Shown one piece after another: positions 1-6,326 of a DNA stretch of 40,288 bases. Made by a program: the position numbers and the translations under genes. The stretch spans positions 1 to 40,288 of the forward strand of contig JBFHXP010000011.1 in assembly GCA_041598875.1 (NCBI GenBank). The letters are read 5' to 3'. The stretch comes from JAKITW01 sp041598875 (GTDB lineage Bacteria; Desulfobacterota; Desulfobulbia; Desulfobulbales; BM004). The stretch's first letter is position 1. Each line of letters starts with the position of its first letter. The notes beneath the pieces were generated by a model. It was not told where the DNA came from, made no database searches, and worked only from the letters and a program-made list of their open reading frames with translations.

Positions 1-44
1 AGCTTCCGGTAGTCCAGCACTGACTGCAGCTTGAATGATGTCAT
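1..44 (-). CDS. fliJ: Flagellar export chaperone FliJ, N-terminal fragment cut by the window edge
   Basis: Reading leftward from the ATG at 44-42, the 14 full codons give MTSFKLQSVLDYRK and the frame is still open at base 1. An F-x-LQ-x-VLDYR start is typical of FliJ, the coiled-coil stalk and chaperone-escort protein of the flagellar export ATPase. An AGGGG Shine-Dalgarno sits about 8 bases before the ATG. The gene follows fliI on the same strand, the usual fliH-fliI-fliJ order, but with an unusually long gap of 292 bases. Only the first 14 residues are visible, so the call rests on this short motif plus context. Confidence 0.72.
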   Translation of the reverse strand, partial: MTSFKLQSVLDYRK

Positions 45-336
45 GACTTTGCCCCTGAAGGTTTATTAGTCTCGCGTCAAGGTTGAAACCACCGTCTTCA
101 GACGGTCAGCTTTCAGTTAGTGGTATGTTCGTTGTTCAGGCACAAAGTGGCAAAGGCACAGAGTGGCAAAGTTTTTAAAGATTTCGTATTACATCTCACG
201 TCTCATTTCCTCTGTCACTCTGTCACTCTGTAACTATGGTGCCTCAAGCTATCGACTTTCAGTCGATAGTCGTTGACTTTCCGATTGAAAACGGATACGT
301 GTTCCCGCGCGGAACAGGGGACATTCCGGATGGACA
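45..336. repeat. fliI-fliJ intergenic region packed with short palindromes and tandem repeats
   Basis: This 292-bp gap holds no credible gene. It contains a perfect 7-bp inverted repeat ACCGTCT/AGACGGT (91-106); two adjacent 16-bp direct repeats differing at one base (139-154 and 155-170, GGCACARAGTGGCAAA); three 8-bp units TCTGTCAC with one mismatch in the last (211-234); a perfect 9-bp hairpin CTATCGACT-ttc-AGTCGATAG (249-269); and a 6-bp hairpin TGTTCC/GGAACA just past the fliI stop (300-316). The 91-106 palindrome and its flanks resemble the subterminal hairpins of IS200/IS605-type or REP elements, but no transposase is present. The last hairpin lacks a T-tract on the minus strand, so it is not a convincing terminator. 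Confidence 0.6.
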
Positions 337-1659
337 TTATCTCGGTCTTTCCCGCCGGTCGGCAACAAGATTCTGCAGGTCGGTAAACGTCTGGTTCAAC
401 TCCGCCCGTTCGTTCATTCCCTGGCGCAAAAATCCGTTTACCGCATCGATTCTTCGCAGGGTGTAGTCGATTTTTGGGTTGCTGCCATGGGCATAGGCGC
501 CAATATTGATAAGGTCCTCGGATTCTTTGTAGATGGCGAGTATCTCCTGTACCTTGCCGCTCAGTTCGATATGTTCGGGAGGGACGATGTCCCGCATCAC
601 CCGGCTTGTGGAGTTGAGGATATCAATTGACGGGTAATGGTTTTTTGCGGCCAGATCGCGGGAGAGGACGATGTGGCCGTCAAGGATTGAGCGTACCGCG
701 TCGGCAATGGGTTCATTCATGTCATCGCCTTCAACGAGCACGGTATACAGCCCGGTTATGCTGCCAGCCCCCTTGAAGCTCCCCGCCCGTTCAAGCAGCT
801 TGGGCAGGGTGGCGAAAACAGTAGGGGTATATCCCTTGGTTGTCGGGGGTTCGCCGATGGCAAGCCCAACCTCGCGCATGGCCATGGCGAAACGGGTTAC
901 CGAATCCATCATGAAAAGAACATCTTTTCCCTGGGCGCAGAAATACTCGGCAATTGCCGTGGCAACAAAGGCGCCGCGCATCCGGAGCAGTGGCGACTGG
1001 TCTGATGTGGCAACCAGCAGCACCGACCGGGCCAGACCTTCAGGGCCCAGGTCCCGTTCAATGAATTCACGGACTTCGCGGCCCCGTTCGCCGATCAGGG
1101 CAATAACGTTGACATCGGCCCGGGTGTGTTTGGCCATCATGCCGAGCATGACGCTTTTTCCGACTCCGGAGCCGGCCATGATTCCCATTCGCTGCCCTGT
1201 GCCGCAGGTCAGCAGGCCATTGATCGCCCTGATTCCGAGATCAAGGGGGTCGGTTATTTTTTTTCTCTGCAGAGGGCCGGGCGGCAGGGCGTATATGGGC
1301 CGTTCTTCGGTGAGGTGAAGGCGGGGGCCGTCATCAATGGTGTTCTCCATGGCATCGATGGTCCGGCCGAGCAGGGCGTTTCCCACCTTGACCGTGGCGC
1401 TGGTCTGCCGGACCCGGATCAAGCTGCCGGGGCCGAGTCCGCGCATTTCACCCAAGGGCATGAGCAGGCCCTGGCCGCCCCGGAAACCAACCACCTCGGC
1501 GGGGATGGGCGGGCCGCCGTTCAACGGGGTCAGTTCACAGAGCGTTCCAACCGAGGCGTGGGGGCAGTATCCCTCGACGATCAGGCCGACAATCTTGTTT
1601 ACCTTGCCGTGTACACGGAAGAGAGGCAGTCCTTCGAGGCTGGCGACCAGGTTTTCCAT
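337..1659 (-). CDS. fliI: Flagellum-specific type III export ATPase FliI
   Basis: A 440-residue P-loop ATPase of the F1-beta-like family that energises unfolding and release of flagellar export cargo at the membrane export gate. The Walker A motif GSGVGKS and the Walker B stretch DVLFMMDSVTRFAMA are intact, as is the FliI/type III ATPase block around EPPTTKGYTPTVFATLP. The open frame extends upstream to 1755 inside fliH, but the ATG at 1659 is preceded by AAGGG at a good distance and starts a normal FliI N-terminus (MENLVASLEG). It lies four bases after the fliH stop, so translation is probably coupled. It precedes fliJ. Confidence 0.96.
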   Translation of the reverse strand: MENLVASLEGLPLFRVHGKVNKIVGLIVEGYCPHASVGTLCELTPLNGGPPIPAEVVGFRGGQGLLMPLGEMRGLGPGSLIRVRQTSATVKVGNALLGRTIDAMENTIDDGPRLHLTEERPIYALPPGPLQRKKITDPLDLGIRAINGLLTCGTGQRMGIMAGSGVGKSVMLGMMAKHTRADVNVIALIGERGREVREFIERDLGPEGLARSVLLVATSDQSPLLRMRGAFVATAIAEYFCAQGKDVLFMMDSVTRFAMAMREVGLAIGEPPTTKGYTPTVFATLPKLLERAGSFKGAGSITGLYTVLVEGDDMNEPIADAVRSILDGHIVLSRDLAAKNHYPSIDILNSTSRVMRDIVPPEHIELSGKVQEILAIYKESEDLINIGAYAHGSNPKIDYTLRRIDAVNGFLRQGMNERAELNQTFTDLQNLVADRRERPR

Positions 1660-1663
1660 GGCG

Positions 1664-2356
1664 TCATCCCTTGTCACTGGAGGCGCTGAGGTGCTGATAG
1701 ATCTCCTCAAGCTGGGTTTCCACCGTGGCGTCGACCTTGCCGTAATCGGACTCAATGACGCATCCGCCCCGGCTGATCCTGGGGTCTGTTTCTATGGAAA
1801 TATTCTTAAGATCATTTATCCGGGACATGAAGTCCGCCTTTGCCGAGGAGACAAACTCCAGGTCGTCGGGATGGATTCTGACAACGCACTCATCGGATCT
1901 GACGGCAACCTGGAGCGCCTCTCCCAGGGTGTTGACAATGATTTCCGGCTGTATCGAGATCTCGGTTCTGATCACCTGGCGGGCAATGGCGATTATCAGC
2001 CTGATCATGTCTTCACTGCTGTTTTTGAGGATATCCTCACGCAGCCGGTCGATGTCGCCGAGGATCGACTGCAGGGACTGGAGGGTGGCGAGGAACTGCT
2101 CTTCAGCCTGCTTCAAGCCGTCCTGCAAGCCCTTGTCATAGGATTCCTTCTTGATGGCGTCAATGCCACGAGGCACGGAAGCCTGGCCGTCTCCTGCCTC
2201 TGCCCCCCCGCCTGATACATCCTGGGAATGGTCCGGGGATTGAGGCTTGACGAACAGGGCGCCGCTGCTCCAGTCGCTGATCCCTTCAAAATCTCGGGCG
2301 AGAAGGCGCGCCGGCCTGAACTCCTTGTCTTCCTTGAAAACCTTAGACGAGGACAT
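1664..2356 (-). CDS. fliH: Flagellar assembly protein FliH (export ATPase regulator)
   Basis: A 230-residue protein with the FliH/HrpE layout: a variable N-terminus, a central charged helix (around GLQDGLKQAEEQFLATLQSL) and a conserved C-terminal domain with the V-R-I-H-P-x-D-L stretch and a final DATVETQLEEIYQHL-type segment. FliH holds FliI as an inactive heterotrimer and docks it at the C-ring. The frame is open further up, but the ATG at 2356 has a GGGGAGG Shine-Dalgarno and overlaps the end of fliG by 14 bases, so it is the preferred start. The family diverges fast in sequence; the position between fliG and fliI makes the assignment secure. Confidence 0.9.
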   Translation of the reverse strand: MSSSKVFKEDKEFRPARLLARDFEGISDWSSGALFVKPQSPDHSQDVSGGGAEAGDGQASVPRGIDAIKKESYDKGLQDGLKQAEEQFLATLQSLQSILGDIDRLREDILKNSSEDMIRLIIAIARQVIRTEISIQPEIIVNTLGEALQVAVRSDECVVRIHPDDLEFVSSAKADFMSRINDLKNISIETDPRISRGGCVIESDYGKVDATVETQLEEIYQHLSASSDKG

Positions 2357-3350
2357 CGCGGCCTCCCCGACCAGGCAGGATGATTGTGCCTTCGTCCTCA
2401 AGACGGAGCGCGGTCTTGATTATGGTCAGCTGCATCGCCTCGACATCGGAGAGGCGGGTGGGGCCCATGACCTCGAGGTCCTCCTCGATCATCTCCGCGG
2501 CCCGCTTGGATATGTTGTTGAAGATCTTGGTCTTGAGTTCCTCGGACGCTGTTTTGAGGGCCATGGTCAGGGTGTCGGTGTTGACCTCTTTGAGAATTTT
2601 CTGCAGGGCGCCGTCATCCACGCCGACCAGATCCTCGAAGGTGAACATCTTTCTTCGGATGGTCTCGGCGAGGTCAGGGTCGATCTCTTCCATCCGGATC
2701 AGGATGTTGCGGTCCACGCCCTTTTCCATTCTGGTCAGGATTTCGACAACCTTGTCGATCCCCCCGACCTGCTGTTGCTCCTTGGTGACCACCACGCCGA
2801 TTTCCCGCTGCAGCGCGGTCTCGATCTCTGAGATGACATCGGGTGAAACCTTTTCCAGCTTGGCAATTCTGTGCATGACGTCGGACTTCAGTTCCTCGGA
2901 AAAATATGACAGGATCTTGCCGGTGTGATCCGCCTTCTGGGTTGAGAGGATTAGGGCCAGGGTCTGGGGGTGTTCCACCTCAAGGATGCTTGCCACCATC
3001 CGGGGTTCCATCATGGCGATTGTTTCCAGGGGGCGCGACTCGGTGCCGGAGGTGACCTGTTCCATCAGGGCCTTGAAACGCTGCTGGTTGGCGGCGCTGG
3101 AAATGGCTTTTTTGGTGAACTCATTTCCCCTGACAAAGATCCCGGTAAACTCCTGCTGGGCCTTGTTGTAGGCGGAGAATATCTGTTTGGCCACATCGGC
3201 GGGCACAAAGTCGATACTCATCATGCTCCGGGTAATCATTCGCACCTCGCTGTCCGAAAGCTGGTCAAAGACCTTGGCCGTGGCCGCTTCACCGAGACAG
3301 AGGAGGAGGATCGCTGCTTTTTCCGATCCGGTCAGTTTTGAAAATTCCAT
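2343..3350 (-). CDS. fliG: Flagellar motor switch protein FliG
   Basis: A 335-residue FliG of normal length. It forms the C-ring layer that binds FliF and meets MotA; its C-terminal charged helix generates torque. Seen here: the N-terminal SGSEKAAILLL-type helix (LTGSEKAAILLLCLGE), the middle ARM-like domain with the EHPQTLALILS motif (EHPQ binds FliM), and the C-terminal domain with MFTFEDLVGVDD followed by the torque helix and the terminal GEMEALGPVR-like block (EDLEVMGPTRLSDVE). The ATG follows an AAGGGA Shine-Dalgarno. Unusually, a 175-bp gap containing a dispersed hairpin repeat separates it from fliF, so the ribosome-binding region lies immediately beside the repeat. Confidence 0.97.
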   Translation of the reverse strand: MEFSKLTGSEKAAILLLCLGEAATAKVFDQLSDSEVRMITRSMMSIDFVPADVAKQIFSAYNKAQQEFTGIFVRGNEFTKKAISSAANQQRFKALMEQVTSGTESRPLETIAMMEPRMVASILEVEHPQTLALILSTQKADHTGKILSYFSEELKSDVMHRIAKLEKVSPDVISEIETALQREIGVVVTKEQQQVGGIDKVVEILTRMEKGVDRNILIRMEEIDPDLAETIRRKMFTFEDLVGVDDGALQKILKEVNTDTLTMALKTASEELKTKIFNNISKRAAEMIEEDLEVMGPTRLSDVEAMQLTIIKTALRLEDEGTIILPGRGGRDVLV

Positions 3351-3360
3351 GATATCCCTT

Positions 3361-3502
3361 TTTTAAAAAATCTTGGTGTTGATCCGCAGAAGTATGTGCT
3401 CGCCGTACTCCAGTGCGCCTGCGCATACTTCCTTGATCTCCTAGATCTTTTTCAAAATCGTCTGTTTCCGGTTTGAAAACAACCACGTGTAGACATCCGG
3501 AA
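3361..3502 (-). repeat. Dispersed 142-bp hairpin repeat, copy 1 (between fliF and fliG)
   Basis: Read on the minus strand this stretch matches 20153-20295 over its whole length, with scattered substitutions. Shared blocks include CTACACGTGGTTGTTTTCAA, GGAGATCAAGGAAGTATGCG and AGCACATACTTCTGCGGATC. Its core is an inverted repeat, GAAGTATG (3389-3396) against CATACTTC (3424-3431). A run of T and A marks one end. It lies inside the flagellar operon and ends about ten bases before the fliG start codon. It carries no credible ORF: the small frames that cross it are not conserved between the two copies, because indels shift them. Confidence 0.85.
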
Positions 3503-3525
3503 AAAACAGACTTTCCGGACAGACA

Positions 3526-5070
3526 CTAATTACTGTTCAGCCAGCTGCGGATGACATGGGTCGGCGGCGTTTCTGCCCGGAGTATTTCCTCGCGGATCCG
3601 CTGGGTTGGATCCTTATAGGCGATAAGCCGTTCCTCGGCGGCAAGTCCTGCCTCAAGCTCGCCCACGGTCGGATACGGTGTTTTCGGTCCCTGCAGGCTC
3701 TTGACCATCGGCCGGATCAGGACAAGGTAGAAGACAATGACACCCAGGGCCAGCAGCCCGTACTTTACATAGGGAAGATAATCATAGATTGAGGGTTCCG
3801 CTACCGGGGTATCTTCCAGGGCAAGACTGAAAGTGTCGACAAACGGCATGGAGACGACCTTGATCTGATCGCCGCGCCCGGTGTCGAGCCCCAGCGCGCT
3901 GGTCACCATGTTTTCAATGGCCAGAAGCTCTTCGGCGGTTCGTGGTGTTGTGGTCGGTTCCTGGCCCTCTCCTGCGGCCGGAACCTCCTTGTCACCGACC
4001 AGTACCGCGACGGAAAGGCTCTTGATTGACCCGACCGGCGCAACGGTGCGGCTGACCACCTTGCTGATTTCATAATTGATGGTTTCGGAAGACCGGGAAG
4101 AGTTCTTGGAGTTGCTGCCGCCGGCCGCGGCCCCCTGGAGGTTGGACTGGGGTCCCGGTATGCCGCCTGCGCCGGAGTCGGTGGTGGTTTTTTCCTCGGA
4201 GACCTGTTCGCTGCGCGGCACCGAGCTTTTGGGATCGAAAATCTCCTCGGTTTTTTCAACCTGGGCAAAATCGAGATCCGCCGTGACCTTGACCAGGGAG
4301 TTGTTTACTCCCAGGGCGCGGTCAAGCAGGGACTGGGCCCGCGATTCCAGTCGTTTCTCCATTGTCTGCTGGTGGCTGGACATCCCCGGGGTCATGGGGT
4401 CATTGGGGTCGGTTGAACTCTTTGGCGAGAGGACCACCCCGTTGGAGTCGATGACCGTCACGTTTTCCGGGTCAAGACCCTCGATGCTGTTGGCTACCAG
4501 ATGGATGATACCCTGGGTCTGGTTCATCTTCAACTGCTGGCCCTGGCCGAGCTTGACAATAACCGAGGCGGTGGCCTCCTTCTGCTGATCCTTGAAGACC
4601 CTTTTTTCCGGCAGGGCAAGCATGACCCGGGCCGCCTCCACCGGTGCCAGGGATGAAATGGTCCTGGAGAGTTCGCCCTGCAGGGCCCTCTGGTAGTTTA
4701 CCTTCTGGGCAAAATCGGTGAGGCCGAAGCTCTGCTTGTCAAAGATTTCAAAGCCGACTCCGCCTCCCCGGGGAATACTGAGCCCGGCCAGTTCAATGCG
4801 GGCCTCATAGACTTTGTCCGCGGGGATGTGAATAGCCTTGCCGCCCCCTTCCAGTTTATAGGGGATCTTCTGGTCCTTGAGCCACTGGATGACCGAGGAA
4901 GCATCGCCTTCGGCAAGATTGGCATAGAGGAGGCGGTAGTCTGCAACCCGGCCCTCCATGATGATCAGGGAAAAAACAGTGATCGAAAGCAGGGCCACCA
5001 CCGCCAGGCTGATCTTGCGGGCAAGGGGCCATTCGTTGATCATTGCGAAGAGTGATTTTTTTTCAGCCAT
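3526..5070 (-). CDS. fliF: Flagellar MS-ring protein FliF
   Basis: A 514-residue FliF, the inner-membrane MS-ring that seeds assembly of the basal body and houses the export gate. There is a first transmembrane helix near residues 18-38, then the YscJ/FliF ring-building motif region (LYANLAEGDASSVIQWLKD, with the family's IPY and GGG-I-x-VP features). A long middle domain carries a low-complexity Gly/Ser/Asn segment (around SNLQGAAAGGSNSKNSSR). A second transmembrane helix (YGLLALGVIVFYLVLI) and a short cytoplasmic tail for FliG binding follow. The Shine-Dalgarno is GAGGA. It lies after fliE in the standard fliE-fliF-fliG order. Confidence 0.97.
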   Translation of the reverse strand: MAEKKSLFAMINEWPLARKISLAVVALLSITVFSLIIMEGRVADYRLLYANLAEGDASSVIQWLKDQKIPYKLEGGGKAIHIPADKVYEARIELAGLSIPRGGGVGFEIFDKQSFGLTDFAQKVNYQRALQGELSRTISSLAPVEAARVMLALPEKRVFKDQQKEATASVIVKLGQGQQLKMNQTQGIIHLVANSIEGLDPENVTVIDSNGVVLSPKSSTDPNDPMTPGMSSHQQTMEKRLESRAQSLLDRALGVNNSLVKVTADLDFAQVEKTEEIFDPKSSVPRSEQVSEEKTTTDSGAGGIPGPQSNLQGAAAGGSNSKNSSRSSETINYEISKVVSRTVAPVGSIKSLSVAVLVGDKEVPAAGEGQEPTTTPRTAEELLAIENMVTSALGLDTGRGDQIKVVSMPFVDTFSLALEDTPVAEPSIYDYLPYVKYGLLALGVIVFYLVLIRPMVKSLQGPKTPYPTVGELEAGLAAEERLIAYKDPTQRIREEILRAETPPTHVIRSWLNSN

Positions 5071-5140
5071 GGAGTGTCCTCACGATGCGTTCCGTGTGTT
5101 AATGGTTGTTGACTGTGTCGGAAACGTGGTTCTCATGTCA

Positions 5141-5440
5141 TCATACCGACATCCGCATGATTTCCTGGTAGGCCTCAACCACCTTGTTGCGCACCTGAAC
5201 CAGCATCCGCATGGAGATGTCCGCCTTTTCCAGGGAGAGCATCACCTCGTGCAGGTTTTTCGCCTCGCCGCTGTGCAGTTTTTCCACCGCCCGGTCCGCC
5301 TCAACCTGGGCCCGGTTTGTCGAGTCGATCATTCCGTTCAGGGCCTCCTGGAATCCCGTGCCGCCGGTGTTTTTCGCGGAGACCGAAGTCCCCGGTCCTT
5401 TCAGTGAATGCAAATGGTTTGCCAGAGTTATATCTTTCAT
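5141..5440 (-). CDS. fliE: Flagellar hook-basal body protein FliE
   Basis: A 99-residue FliE, the small adaptor joining the MS-ring and export gate to the proximal rod. The C-terminal half is characteristic: LHEVMLSLEKADISMRMLVQ followed by VRNKVVEAYQEIMRM, which closely follows the family consensus. An upstream in-frame GTG at 5449 is possible, but CAGGGTG is well placed for the ATG at 5440, so that start is preferred. The gene lies between flgC and fliF, the usual flgB-flgC-fliE-fliF order. Confidence 0.95.
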   Translation of the reverse strand: MKDITLANHLHSLKGPGTSVSAKNTGGTGFQEALNGMIDSTNRAQVEADRAVEKLHSGEAKNLHEVMLSLEKADISMRMLVQVRNKVVEAYQEIMRMSV

Positions 5441-5457
5441 GGTGTGCACCCTGTTTT

Positions 5458-5892
5458 TTATTTACCGATTTCCAGCGCCTTGAGCGCCATACGCTTGGCC
5501 GACTGGATCACGGTGACGTTGGCCTCGTAATTCCGGGAGGCGCTCATCATGTCGGCAACCTCTTCCAGGAGGTTGATGTTGGGCAGTGCCACATATCCGT
5601 CTTCCCGTGCATCGGGATGGGACGGGTCATAGATGGTTTTCGGTGGGCTCTGGTCGGTGACGATCTCCTCCACCTCGACTCCCTGGCCGGTGACCCCCAT
5701 GGTGCGGTCAAGATGGCCGGCAAAGGAATCGGGCTCAGTGGGCCTGAAGACAACCGCCTTTTTTTTGTATGGACCCCCTTCCGGCGTCCGGGTGGTTTCA
5801 ATGTTCGCCAGATTGGAGCTGATGGTGTTCAGTCTGATCTGCTGGGCCTTCAAGGCCGAACTGCTGATTTTCATTGTCTGGAAGATATCCAT
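5458..5892 (-). CDS. flgC: Flagellar proximal rod protein FlgC
   Basis: A 144-residue rod subunit. The N-terminal helix has the rod/hook signature (SSALKAQQIRLNTISSNLAN) and the C-terminus has the paired coiled-coil segment with MMSASRNYEANVTVIQSAK. The central part carries the FlgC-type sequence P-x-Y-DPSHPDA (IYDPSHPDAREDGYVALPNI). It forms the proximal rod with FlgB and FlgF. The AAGGAGAGG Shine-Dalgarno is strong, and flgB ends 11 bases upstream. Confidence 0.97.
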   Translation of the reverse strand: MDIFQTMKISSSALKAQQIRLNTISSNLANIETTRTPEGGPYKKKAVVFRPTEPDSFAGHLDRTMGVTGQGVEVEEIVTDQSPPKTIYDPSHPDAREDGYVALPNINLLEEVADMMSASRNYEANVTVIQSAKRMALKALEIGK

Positions 5893-5903
5893 TGCACCTC
5901 TCC

Positions 5904-6314
5904 TTATCGTCCGCCCTGGACAACATACTTGAGCAGGCCGAGTTTCTTGTTGAGCATCTGGGTGGCGGCTTCGTAGAGCAGCTGGTTTTCGGCCAGGGCG
6001 ATCATCTCCTGGTCCCTGCTCACCGAGTTGCCGTCTCCCACGGAAGATTTTTCTTCCTGGATCACGTCGGGCCTTACCTCCTCGATCCGGCTTGCGGAGA
6101 TCGGGATATGGCCGGGGTGGGTGGCGGCGGCGCCGCTCTGTTCCTGCCTGATCGCGTTCTGGAGTTTTTCCTCAAACTCGAGCCGAGACGCGGCGTACCC
6201 CGGGGTGTCGGCATTGGCGATGTTGGAGGCAATGACCTGCTGGTTCTGCACCCGGATGTCCAGAACCTTTTTTAAAAGGATGGTGGTCTGGTCGAAATAG
6301 AGTGGGCCTGGCAT
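5904..6314 (-). CDS. flgB: Flagellar proximal rod protein FlgB
   Basis: A 136-residue FlgB. The family N-terminus, an L-x-x-R-x-x-x-Q-x-x-I-A-x-N-I-A-N-x-x-T-P-G-Y motif, is present (VLDIRVQNQQVIASNIANAD, then TPGYAA). The C-terminus has the partner helix ALAENQLLYEAATQMLNKKL and ends in a short basic tail. FlgB polymerises onto FliE at the base of the rod. A GAGGAG Shine-Dalgarno precedes the ATG. It starts 12 bases after the TPR gene stop, which places the TPR gene in the same transcription unit. Confidence 0.97.
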   Translation of the reverse strand: MPGPLYFDQTTILLKKVLDIRVQNQQVIASNIANADTPGYAASRLEFEEKLQNAIRQEQSGAAATHPGHIPISASRIEEVRPDVIQEEKSSVGDGNSVSRDQEMIALAENQLLYEAATQMLNKKLGLLKYVVQGGR

Positions 6315-6326
6315 GGGTCTCCTCGG

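Noticed and set aside
139..234. Short repeats as a possible CRISPR array
   Set aside because: Units are directly adjacent (16 bp and 8 bp) without spacers and there are no cas genes.
1..336. Apparent absence of fliJ after fliI
   Set aside because: The first 14 codons of fliJ are present on the minus strand at 1-44, so the gene continues beyond the window.
236..466. 76-codon plus-strand ORF at the left edge
   Set aside because: It runs antisense into fliI and includes the hairpins of the intergenic repeat patch; no coding signal.
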